This document shows, piece after piece, positions 8,665 to 15,993 of a stretch of 34,486 bases of DNA. Every line of letters begins with the position of its first letter. Positions within the stretch are counted from its first letter, which is position 1. The notes under the pieces were generated by a model, which saw only the letters and a list, made by a program, of their open reading frames with translations, was not told where the DNA came from and ran no database searches. The translations under genes were made by a program, and so were the position numbers. The DNA lies in the NCBI GenBank assembly GCA_016780825.1, contig JADHLF010000026.1:1-34486 (forward strand), given 5' to 3'. The stretch is from Planktomarina sp. (GTDB lineage: Bacteria; Pseudomonadota; Alphaproteobacteria; Rhodobacterales; Rhodobacteraceae).

Positions 8665-9593
8665 TGGCTGTACTCCTGATGGCTGAAGTGAACGGCGGCG
8701 AATTATCCGTTGACTCAACTGCAAAAGCGCTCACCGCCGCAAAGCAAATGGGCGAAGTGACCGTGCTCTGTGTCGGATCCGGCTGCTCATCCGCGGCTGA
8801 AGCGGCCGCGAAGCTTGACGGCGTGTCCAAAGTGCTTTGCGCTCAACATGACGCCTACGGCCATGATCTTGCCGAGCCCGTTGCCGCTTTGATTGCATCG
8901 CTCGCCGGCGATTACAGCCACATCGTCGCGCCCTCCACCTCGGCCTCCAAGAACATTCTGCCACGGGTCGCTGCGCTTTTGGATGTTATGGTCATCTCCG
9001 AAGTGACAGCGGTTATTGACGCAGAAACATTCGAACGGCCCATCTATGCGGGCAATGCGATCCAAACGGTAAAATCCACCGACGCCACCAAAGTCGCCAC
9101 GATCCGCACCTCGACCTTCGATGCAAGCGGTGAAGGCGGCGCGGCCCCGGTCACCAGCATTGATGCTGCCGGCGATCCAGGCCTGTCCTCTTGGGTGGAA
9201 GACAAAGTGGCTGAAAGTGATCGTCCCGAACTGACATCTGCGGGGGTTGTGGTTTCTGGCGGTCGCGGCGTTGGCTCGCAAGAGGATTTCAAAATCATCG
9301 AAGATTTGGCCGACACATTGGGCGCCGCAGTGGGTGCCTCGCGCGCCGCCGTCGATTCGGGCTATGCGCCGAATGACTGGCAGGTGGGGCAAACCGGTAA
9401 GGTTGTGGCACCCGATCTCTATGTTGCCATTGGCATTTCTGGTGCCATTCAACATTTGGCCGGCATGAAGGATTCTAAAGTGATCGTTGCGATCAACAAG
9501 GATGAAGAGGCCCCGATCTTCCAAGTGGCCGATTTTGGTCTTGTGGGTGATTTGTTCGATGTCGTGCCGCAGCTGACGTCGAAACTGGCCTAG
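8664..9593 (+). CDS. etfA: Electron transfer flavoprotein alpha subunit
   Basis: EtfA binds FAD in its C-terminal half. The 309-residue product shows the FAD-binding block with GRGVGSQEDF (about 196-205), SRAAVDSGYAPNDWQVGQTG and the ending VADFGLVGDLFDVVPQL, all standard for bacterial EtfA. Its start overlaps the etfB stop by one base, consistent with 1:1 heterodimer synthesis. A GC-rich hairpin at 9621-9649 lies 28 bases beyond the stop. Nothing unusual was seen in the sequence. Confidence 0.97.
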   Translation: MAVLLMAEVNGGELSVDSTAKALTAAKQMGEVTVLCVGSGCSSAAEAAAKLDGVSKVLCAQHDAYGHDLAEPVAALIASLAGDYSHIVAPSTSASKNILPRVAALLDVMVISEVTAVIDAETFERPIYAGNAIQTVKSTDATKVATIRTSTFDASGEGGAAPVTSIDAAGDPGLSSWVEDKVAESDRPELTSAGVVVSGGRGVGSQEDFKIIEDLADTLGAAVGASRAAVDSGYAPNDWQVGQTGKVVAPDLYVAIGISGAIQHLAGMKDSKVIVAINKDEEAPIFQVADFGLVGDLFDVVPQLTSKLA

Positions 9594-9620
9594 GCTGAAA
9601 CGCAAGGTTTAGGAACGCTG

Positions 9621-9649
9621 CAAAGGCCCGTCTCACTGGCGGGCCTTTG
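9621..9649 (+). terminator. Stem-loop terminator between convergent etfA and ptsH
   Basis: The arms CAAAGGCCCG (9621-9630) and CGGGCCTTTG (9640-9649) are exact reverse complements with a nine-base loop. The element lies between convergent genes, so it can serve both. On the plus strand it is followed by TGATTTGGGG, only weakly T-rich. Confidence 0.75.
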
Positions 9650-9674
9650 TGATTTGGGGATGTCACAATCCAGC

Positions 9675-9941
9675 CTAGGCGGTTTCCCCAAAACGATTGG
9701 CCACCAAATCGCGCAAGGCCTCCGCTAAGGCCTCCGCCTCTGCACCGCGGGTTTCAACCTCGATTGAGGTGCCATTGGCCGCAGCCAGCATCAACAATCC
9801 CATGATGCTGTCCCCTTCGGCAGACAACCCATCTTTGCGCACAATTGCGCCGGCATCAAACTGCTCAACCGTTTCCACAAATTTCGCAGAGGCCCGCGCA
9901 TGGAGGCCTTTTTCGTTAATAATATCCAATGTTTGCAGCAC
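9675..9941 (-). CDS. ptsH: HPr phosphocarrier protein of the PTS
   Basis: HPr passes phosphate from enzyme I to EIIA proteins. The 88-residue product has the phosphorylated histidine in GLHARAS (His14) and the regulatory serine region GDSIMGLLML (Ser45), the target of HPr kinase. Both sites are intact. The start is a GTG at 9941-9939, preceded by TAGGAC, in which the upstream EIIA gene's stop codon is part of the ribosome-binding site. It is last in the chvI-chvG-hprK-rapZ-EIIA-ptsH series. No sugar permease EIIC is nearby, as expected for the regulatory PTS of alphaproteobacteria. Confidence 0.95.
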   Translation of the reverse strand: MLQTLDIINEKGLHARASAKFVETVEQFDAGAIVRKDGLSAEGDSIMGLLMLAAANGTSIEVETRGAEAEALAEALRDLVANRFGETA

Positions 9942-9950
9942 GTTTTCGTC

Positions 9951-10340
9951 CTATTGAGTCTCGGGAAGGCAATCCATATATTTCCGGCCCGCGTCTATGG
10001 CCCGCGAAATCGCCTCTGGCACGGTTTGGCTGCGGGATTTGGCCAGCTTAACCAAAAGCGGCAGATTGGCGCCGTAGAGCACCCGGCGATTGGCACAATT
10101 GCAGGCAGAGAGTGAAAGGTTGGACGGCGAACCGCCAAACATATCGGTGACAATCACCACGCCGCCGCCAATATCCACCCCATCTGCCGCTTGGCAAATT
10201 TCAATCCGCTTGGCTTCACGGTCGCAATCTGCGCTGATCGCAACCGCTGCAATGCCCCGTTGCGCGCCCACAACATGTTCGACCGCCGCCTTATATTCGG
10301 TGGCCAGCCCGCCATGCGCTACGATAACGATACCTATCAA
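9951..10340 (-). CDS. manX: PTS mannose-type EIIA component (regulatory EIIA)
   Basis: This is a 129-residue EIIA-Man fold protein that accepts phosphate from HPr. The active histidine is His9 in IVAHGG, and the second family block is TDMFGGSPSN (about 65-74). No EIIB or EIIC is attached, so it is presumably regulatory rather than a transporter part. The start appears to be TTG at 10340-10338, overlapping the rapZ stop as TTGA. No ATG gives a full-length product. A rare start inside a four-base overlap suggests that translation depends on ribosomes finishing rapZ. Its own stop lies nine bases before the ptsH GTG. Confidence 0.9.
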   Translation of the reverse strand: MIGIVIVAHGGLATEYKAAVEHVVGAQRGIAAVAISADCDREAKRIEICQAADGVDIGGGVVIVTDMFGGSPSNLSLSACNCANRRVLYGANLPLLVKLAKSRSQTVPEAISRAIDAGRKYMDCLPETQ

Positions 10341-11248
10341 CTGCTCAAAACCTTAGAGTCTGAAGTGTCCGACGGAGCCGCTTGTTCCAGCAGCTCTCTA
10401 TGTCGTATGCTCACATGCCAGCCGCGCAATTGCAATTCTTTCTGTAACATTTCAACCATTGTGACGGATCGATGTTTGCCGCCCGTACAGCCAAAGCCAA
10501 TGGCCAGATGCGAACGCCCCTCGGCCACATGGGCTGGAATTACAAGATCGATCAAATCGAGCACCTTTTGTTTGAAGGCCGGAAAATTACCGTCTGCGGC
10601 CACATAGGCCTGCACCTTGGGACTGCGGCCGTCTTCTGCTCTGAGATGTTCATCCCAATAGGGGTTACGCAGGAACCGGCAGTCAAACATCATATCAATG
10701 CCCCGCGGTGTGCCGCGTTTATAAGAGAAGGACTGCACAGAAATCGCCATTGGATTGCCAGTGTCCGGGACGAAATAGCGGGTGACCTCCGCACGCAGGT
10801 CATGGGGCGACATTTGTGTGGTATCGATCAAAACATGGGCTCTGACACGCGCCGGCTGCATCAAGTCCATATCCAGCAAAATCCCCGCAAGCGCTGCGCC
10901 ATCTGGTGACAGGTGGTGCCGGCGCCGCGTCTCGGAGAACCGGCGGATCAGCACATCCACAGAGCAATCCAAATAAAGCACCTCAAGCACCAATGACGGA
11001 TTGGCCGACAATGTCGCAATTGTATCCATCATTTGAGCGGTTGAAAAATCACGATTCCGCGTATCAAGGCCCAGAGCAATCGGCCGGCTGAGGCCCGGCG
11101 TTTCGAACAATCTCGGCGCAAGAGTCAAAGGCATATTATCAATCGATTCAAAGCCTGCATCTTCCAAAGCATTGATCGCGGTTGTTCGCCCGGCCCCAGA
11201 TGGGCCGGTCACGAGCACCACATGCACCGGTTGCGTCTTGTCAGTCAT
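10337..11248 (-). CDS. rapZ: RapZ-family nucleotide-binding protein
   Basis: A 303-residue P-loop protein. In enterobacteria RapZ is an RNA-binding adapter controlling glucosamine-6-phosphate synthase mRNA. The role in alphaproteobacteria is less clear. The Walker A-like GPSGAGRT is at 15-22, with Arg in place of the usual Lys, and the family C-terminal motif GCTGGKHRSV at about 255-264. The start MTDKTQP is chosen because it overlaps the hprK stop by eight bases. The longer open frame to 11377 lies wholly within hprK. It sits in its typical place between hprK and EIIA. Confidence 0.93.
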   Translation of the reverse strand: MTDKTQPVHVVLVTGPSGAGRTTAINALEDAGFESIDNMPLTLAPRLFETPGLSRPIALGLDTRNRDFSTAQMMDTIATLSANPSLVLEVLYLDCSVDVLIRRFSETRRRHHLSPDGAALAGILLDMDLMQPARVRAHVLIDTTQMSPHDLRAEVTRYFVPDTGNPMAISVQSFSYKRGTPRGIDMMFDCRFLRNPYWDEHLRAEDGRSPKVQAYVAADGNFPAFKQKVLDLIDLVIPAHVAEGRSHLAIGFGCTGGKHRSVTMVEMLQKELQLRGWHVSIRHRELLEQAAPSDTSDSKVLSS

Positions 11249-11702
11249 AGGCTGCAAATCCATTTTCAAGCAAAAGCAGAAGCGCCGCAGCGCGCGGCAC
11301 TTCCGGCCCACCGGGAATAACCGAGACTCGATGCCCCAATCTTGTGACTTCCTGAACAAAAGGCAAGCGGCGATCACAAGTTTGTGACAGATCGATGCAA
11401 AACTTTAGCGACGCCTCGGGCGTATATGCGCAAGACAGAAGGCCAAGGCCGCGCGCCTCAATGCGCCCTGCAACAGGATCCGCCACCTGCAGGCGCAAAC
11501 CGTTCTGCGAAGCGCGCAGCCAGACGCGATCATCTGAAACCAACTCAGCCCCCAGCGCCAGCATTTCAATCGCAAGGCTGGATTTGCCTGCGCCTGAAGG
11601 TCCAAGCAGCAGCAACCCGCAGCCGCCCAATGACACGGCAGTGCCATGCAACAGCAACGCCGCATCGTCATTGCTGTAATTTTTCCAGGCATCATAGCTC
11701 AT
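11241..11702 (-). CDS. hprK: HPr kinase/phosphorylase, short alphaproteobacterial form
   Basis: HprK phosphorylates and dephosphorylates the serine of HPr. The 153-residue protein is the short alphaproteobacterial type that lacks the N-terminal domain of Gram-positive HprK. Visible motifs are LLHGTAV (17-23), Walker A GPSGAGKS (34-41), VSDDRV (55-60) and the signature IEARGLGLL (81-89). The C-terminal segment VIPGGPEVPR is where the family expects its basic loop. The ATG at 11702 begins four bases after the chvG stop. The open frame to 11789 is a shadow extension into chvG. Target HPr (Ser45) is encoded in the same operon, so this branch looks functional. Confidence 0.9.
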   Translation of the reverse strand: MSYDAWKNYSNDDAALLLHGTAVSLGGCGLLLLGPSGAGKSSLAIEMLALGAELVSDDRVWLRASQNGLRLQVADPVAGRIEARGLGLLSCAYTPEASLKFCIDLSQTCDRRLPFVQEVTRLGHRVSVIPGGPEVPRAAALLLLLENGFAAYD

Positions 11703-11706
11703 GATA

Positions 11707-13359
11707 TTAAACCGGCAGACCGAACAAAAAGCGCGCGCCGAAGGCTGGGCCCTGTCCAGAAGGCTGAACCGGCTCTGCGCGAATGACACCTGAATGGGCC
11801 GCTATAATCTTTGCCGCCTCCGCAAGACCCGCCGTGAAGTCCTGGGCATCCTGCCCGCCCGTTCGGGTCAAATCTCCGGTCCCGAATAGGGTTTGGCTCA
11901 AACCTTCTGGCAACGGTGGGCCTGTATCTTCGACCACCACCAGAACCATGCGATCTTGGATCCGCGTCCAGATGCGAATTTCATCCCCCCAGGCGCATCT
12001 TTGAATGGCATTTGATAGAAAGGCTGACAAGATATCTCCCACAGCCATCGGCAGGCCTTCAATTATTACCGGCACTTTTGGCGTCGACTGTGTCAAAACC
12101 AGACCCCGCGTCGCCGCCGCCGGGCGCAGCGCAGCCACCCGGCCGGTGATCAATGAAATCAATTCAAACCTTTCCTTCTTGACCATCTTGGGACGGGGCG
12201 TCTCTTTGACCGCCGCGGGCTCTGGCGCCGCCGCTTGCTGAAGCGGCACTGTCGCCCGCTCCAAACGCAGCAAATCATTATCAATCACATCCAGAAGTTT
12301 TGCTGATGCCGAAGGGTCTTGTTGAAGGCGCAAAGCTTTGATCGCGGATTTCATCGAGGTCATTGGGTTGGCGATTTCATCCGCCATCTCCGCAACAGCG
12401 GCCTCCGCCTCTCGAATGCGCAAGAAAAGCCCGCCGATCGTCTGGTGCAGCGCCGCAGACAGACGACCAATACTGTCTCTGCGCTGCTGCAAACTCGGCT
12501 CTGCGATATCTTTGGCCCCCACCCCATCGCGCAGCTGATTGGAAAACCGTTCCAGAGCGTCGGCCATGCGGTTGACCGGACCGAACATCACACAGACGCT
12601 CACCACCGAAAGAATGATCGCAAAAGCCACGGCTGCGAAAAGCAAGCGCAGGGCCAATTCCAGAACCATTCTCCGCTCGCCGGGATCGCTGACCTTGCCT
12701 GGATATCCAAGGACGAGGCCACCCACCATCTTTTGACCATGCACGATGGGTGTCGCCACCCAGATCTGGTCCCCAATGCTTTGGCTCTGGGTCTCTCGCG
12801 GCGCCACGGGCGCATGGATCACCGCCGAGACCACAGACGCCACCGGGTCTGACCGGTTCATCGCCATCGCATTCTGGCCGGAAATTTGTGCATAGATCTC
12901 AGCCAAATGATCCAGCGACACCGGTTCGGGCGGTCCCAGCCAGACAGGCCACGCGCCAGGGAATGGCAAGGCAGACTGCGCCTTAAGACTGTGTCCGGGC
13001 GTCAGAGTGCGCAGCTCACCCTGCGGGCCGAAGGCGATCACCTCAACACCGTCACGCAAAGTGATGGTTTCGAAAATCTCCTCAAGATCTGCCCCGTCAT
13101 CCTGCACAAGATCCACCGGGACACGATGCGGCAACCGCCCCTCAACCACATGGGCGAGCAAAAGAACCTCAGTGGTCAATTGCGCGCGTTTGGCATCGCT
13201 GTGGTCAAGGTGGAGCTGCAACAGCCAAAACGCAGCGGCCGCCGGCAGCAAAAGCACCAGCAAATGGGAAAAGGTGATCCGGCGGGTCATGGGCGATCGG
13301 AGAATCCCCATAAACCATCGATTTCGACGGTAGACGATGAGATCATTCATTGCGACCAT
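11707..13359 (-). CDS. chvG: ChvG/ExoS-like sensor kinase with degenerate catalytic motifs
   Basis: By position and architecture this is the ChvG/ExoS envelope-stress sensor: a transmembrane helix at about 29-49, a periplasmic domain to about 232, a second helix at about 236-260, HAMP and coiled coil to about 322, then kinase-like domains (550 residues). The H-box reads EMADEIANPMTS, so the phosphorylated histidine is replaced by Asp327 (codon GAT at 12381-12379). In the ATPase domain N450 is kept, the G1 box reads DTGPP instead of DxGxG, and the G2 box reads FTAGLAEA. These features predict a pseudokinase. The frame is open throughout and tightly packed between chvI (23 bases) and hprK (4 bases), so it is not a decaying pseudogene. 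The start follows AGGATTGG. Confidence 0.85.
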   Translation of the reverse strand: MVAMNDLIVYRRNRWFMGILRSPMTRRITFSHLLVLLLPAAAAFWLLQLHLDHSDAKRAQLTTEVLLLAHVVEGRLPHRVPVDLVQDDGADLEEIFETITLRDGVEVIAFGPQGELRTLTPGHSLKAQSALPFPGAWPVWLGPPEPVSLDHLAEIYAQISGQNAMAMNRSDPVASVVSAVIHAPVAPRETQSQSIGDQIWVATPIVHGQKMVGGLVLGYPGKVSDPGERRMVLELALRLLFAAVAFAIILSVVSVCVMFGPVNRMADALERFSNQLRDGVGAKDIAEPSLQQRRDSIGRLSAALHQTIGGLFLRIREAEAAVAEMADEIANPMTSMKSAIKALRLQQDPSASAKLLDVIDNDLLRLERATVPLQQAAAPEPAAVKETPRPKMVKKERFELISLITGRVAALRPAAATRGLVLTQSTPKVPVIIEGLPMAVGDILSAFLSNAIQRCAWGDEIRIWTRIQDRMVLVVVEDTGPPLPEGLSQTLFGTGDLTRTGGQDAQDFTAGLAEAAKIIAAHSGVIRAEPVQPSGQGPAFGARFLFGLPV

Positions 13360-13382
13360 CCAATCCTGGCAAAGACCGAGAC

Positions 13383-14084
13383 TTAACCTTCATTATATCG
13401 ATAACCGATACCATAGAGTGTCTCAATTGCATCAAAACCTCCGTCCACCCGTCGCATTTTTTTGCGCAGCCGTTTGATATGGCTGTCTATGGTTCGATCA
13501 TCGACATAGACCTGATCATCATAGGCCACATCCATCAGCTGGTCGCGGCTTTTGACAAAGCCCGGCCGGACCGCCAGCGCCTTCAGCAAAGCAAATTCCG
13601 TCACGGTCAACGCAACGGCCATACCGCGCCAAGTTACCCCGTGGCGCATCGGATCCATCGCCAAATGACCACGCACCATGATGGTCGTATCGTCCCCCTC
13701 TGGCGCCTGATCTCCCCCCAATATTTCCCAGCGTCGCAAAAGCGCGCGGATGCGCTCGAGCAAGACCCGCGGCGAACTTGGTTTTTTCACATAATCATCT
13801 GCCCCCATGCGCAGACCCAACACTTCGTCGATCTCATCGTCTTTCGCAGTGCAAAACATCACTGGGATGGTCGACACCTGCCGCAGCCGTTGCAACACAT
13901 CCATACCATCGAGACCTGGCAGCTTGGCTTCCAGCAACAGAATATCCGGCAGAGATTTTGACAAGGACTCCCAAGCGGCAAGCCCATCGAAATAGCACTC
14001 GACTTCAAACCCTTCGGCTTCAAGCATCATGGAGAGCGACATCATGTAGCTGCGATCATCATCGACAAGAACTATTCTTGGCAT
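13383..14084 (-). CDS. chvI: ChvI-like OmpR-family regulator with Glu at the phosphorylation site
   Basis: ChvI is the transcription factor partner of ChvG, controlling envelope, carbon and symbiosis genes in alphaproteobacteria. The 233-residue product has an N-terminal receiver domain with the acidic pair in LVDDDRS (8-9), the conserved Thr79 in FCTAKDDEIDE, and Lys in YVKKP (100-101). The phosphoacceptor position in LLLEAKLPGLDG is Glu52 (GAA at 13931-13929) instead of Asp. The winged-helix domain (about 135-230, with DRTIDSHIKRLRKKMR and IETLYGIGYRY) is intact. AGAGGACG precedes the ATG. It is divergent from pckA across 277 bases. It may act constitutively or be controlled without phosphorylation. 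Confidence 0.93.
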   Translation of the reverse strand: MPRIVLVDDDRSYMMSLSMMLEAEGFEVECYFDGLAAWESLSKSLPDILLLEAKLPGLDGMDVLQRLRQVSTIPVMFCTAKDDEIDEVLGLRMGADDYVKKPSSPRVLLERIRALLRRWEILGGDQAPEGDDTTIMVRGHLAMDPMRHGVTWRGMAVALTVTEFALLKALAVRPGFVKSRDQLMDVAYDDQVYVDDRTIDSHIKRLRKKMRRVDGGFDAIETLYGIGYRYNEG

Positions 14085-14361
14085 AGGTATCGTCCTCTGA
14101 TCGGCTCAACATTTTAACACTGATATCTGCCACCACTTTCTTTAGTTTTGCCGATCGGCGCAATAAGCAACCACGAATCAGCCTGAAACTCACAGCACTA
14201 TCATCTGCAATTCGCTTCGATGACGTTAATTTCGCCGAGGTCCAAAAAATTATTGCGCCAAACTGCCACTGATTGCGCTAACGATGCGATCCGATACTGT
14301 TGATGGTTTGCCGAGGCATGTTAAAGGCTGTTTGTAAGATGCATTCCTTAGGAGCAATGGC
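14085..14361. promoter_or_regulatory. Divergent chvI-pckA control region with repeated ATTGCGC elements
   Basis: The 277-base gap between the divergent start codons contains TTATTGCGCC at 14250-14259, ATTGCGCTAA at 14272-14281 (20 bases from the matching position of the first), and the inverse GGCGCAATAA at 14157-14166, which is the exact reverse complement of the first. A perfect palindrome GCCGATCGGC lies at 14150-14159. These are candidate binding sites for ChvI or another regulator. No clear sigma70 hexamers were picked. The heptamer ATTGCGC also occurs in genes here, so the case rests on clustering. Confidence 0.35.
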
Positions 14362-15963
14362 ATGACCAATGGACGCGTAAACCCCCAATTCACCCTCGAA
14401 GATCAAGGCATCACTGGGCTGGGGACTGTCTATTATAACCTGCTGGAACCCACGCTCATCGAACAGGCTTTGGCTCGAAAAGAAGGCACGCTTGGCAAGG
14501 GCGGCGCCTTTTTGGTGTCCACCGGCAAATTTACCGGCCGGTCTCCGAAAGACAAACATGTGGTAAAAACCGCTTCTGTTGCCAATAGCATTTGGTGGGA
14601 AAACAATGCCGAAATGTCTGAGGCGGGTTTTGAGGCGCTTTACGAGGATATGATCGCTCACATGCAGGGGCGTGATTATTTTGTGCAAGACCTTTTTGGC
14701 GGCGCAGATCCCGCCAACCGCCTCGATGTGCGCATGGTGACAGAGCTGGCCTGGCATGGGCTGTTTATTCGCCATATGTTGCGCCGGCCTGATGCGGAGG
14801 AGCTGGAAGAATTTACAGCCGATTGGACTGTGATCAATTGCCCCTCCTTCCAAGCAAACCCCGAGCGCCACAATTGCCGCTCTGAAACGGTTATTGCGAT
14901 GAATTTCGACCGCCGGATCATCTTGATTGGCGGCACGGAATACGCAGGCGAAAACAAAAAATCTGTCTTCTCACTGCTCAACTACCTGCTGCCTGAAAAA
15001 GGCATTATGCCGATGCATTGCTCGGCCAATCATGCCCCTGGCAACCCCGTGGATACGGCAGTGTTCTTTGGCCTGTCGGGCACGGGCAAAACCACGCTTT
15101 CAGCGGATCCCTCCCGCGTGTTGATTGGTGATGATGAGCACGGCTGGTCTGATCGCGGCACCTTCAATTTTGAAGGGGGGTGCTATGCCAAGACCATCAA
15201 TCTGAGTGCAGAAGCCGAGCCAGAAATCTTCGCCACCACCTCGAAATTCGGCACGGTCATTGAAAATATGGTCTATGATCCCGAAACCAAAGAGCTGGAC
15301 TTCGATGATGACAGCCTAACGGCCAATATGCGCTGCGCCTATCCTCTGGACTACATCTCAAATGCTTCGCCCACAGCGCTCGGCGGGCATCCAAAGAACA
15401 TCATTATGTTGACCTGTGACAGCTTCGGCGTTTTGCCACCGATTGCGCGATTGACGCCAGCGCAGGCCATGTATCACTTTTTATCGGGCTTCACCGCCAA
15501 AGTCGCAGGCACTGAGCGCGGGGTGACAGAACCGCAGCCGACCTTCTCAACCTGCTTCGGCGCCCCCTTTATGCCGCGCCGTCCTGAGGTTTATGGCAAC
15601 CTTCTGCGCGCAAAAATCGCCAAACATGGTGCAACCTGCTGGTTGGTGAATACCGGTTGGACCGGCGGCGCTTATGGAAAAGGCAGCCGTATGCCAATCC
15701 GTGCGACCCGCTTGCTGCTCAGCGCCGCGCTCGATGGCACGCTGGCCAATGGCACATTCCGCACCGACCCAAATTTTGGCTTTGACGTGCCGACCTCCGT
15801 GCCAGGCGTGGCAGATCTCTTGCTCGAGCCCAGACGGACGTGGGAGGACAAGGGCGCCTATGACGCGCAGGCCGAAAGGCTCGTCGCAATGTTCAGCGAA
15901 AATTTCAAACAATATCTGCCCTATATTGACGATGACGTGCGTGCCATCGCATTGGGCGGCTAG
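14362..15963 (+). CDS. pckA: Phosphoenolpyruvate carboxykinase (ATP)
   Basis: PckA converts oxaloacetate and ATP to phosphoenolpyruvate, the entry step of gluconeogenesis from C4 acids. The 533-residue product is the usual length. It has RSPKDKHVV at 60-68, the kinase-1a motif GLSGTGKTTL at 237-246, the metal-binding IGDDEHGWSD at 255-264 and FNFEGGCYAK at 268-277. AGGAG lies about eight bases before the ATG. Divergence from chvI is typical of alphaproteobacteria, where ChvI regulates pckA. GCGGGGT (15980-15986) and ACCCCGC (16001-16007) beyond the stop could form a weak terminator, partly inside the convergent exporter gene. Confidence 0.97.
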   Translation: MTNGRVNPQFTLEDQGITGLGTVYYNLLEPTLIEQALARKEGTLGKGGAFLVSTGKFTGRSPKDKHVVKTASVANSIWWENNAEMSEAGFEALYEDMIAHMQGRDYFVQDLFGGADPANRLDVRMVTELAWHGLFIRHMLRRPDAEELEEFTADWTVINCPSFQANPERHNCRSETVIAMNFDRRIILIGGTEYAGENKKSVFSLLNYLLPEKGIMPMHCSANHAPGNPVDTAVFFGLSGTGKTTLSADPSRVLIGDDEHGWSDRGTFNFEGGCYAKTINLSAEAEPEIFATTSKFGTVIENMVYDPETKELDFDDDSLTANMRCAYPLDYISNASPTALGGHPKNIIMLTCDSFGVLPPIARLTPAQAMYHFLSGFTAKVAGTERGVTEPQPTFSTCFGAPFMPRRPEVYGNLLRAKIAKHGATCWLVNTGWTGGAYGKGSRMPIRATRLLLSAALDGTLANGTFRTDPNFGFDVPTSVPGVADLLLEPRRTWEDKGAYDAQAERLVAMFSENFKQYLPYIDDDVRAIALGG

Positions 15964-15993
15964 ATCGGCACATTCGGCTGCGGGGTCATCCGA

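Noticed and set aside
8787..9605. Minus-strand open frame of 272 codons across etfA
   Set aside because: Antisense to a clear EtfA; the Gly/Arg/His-rich product is typical of a shadow frame of a GC-rich gene.
11249..11377. Longer rapZ start at 11377
   Set aside because: The extra 43 codons lie inside hprK and are rich in Cys/Arg with no family similarity. The eight-base overlap start is the usual arrangement.
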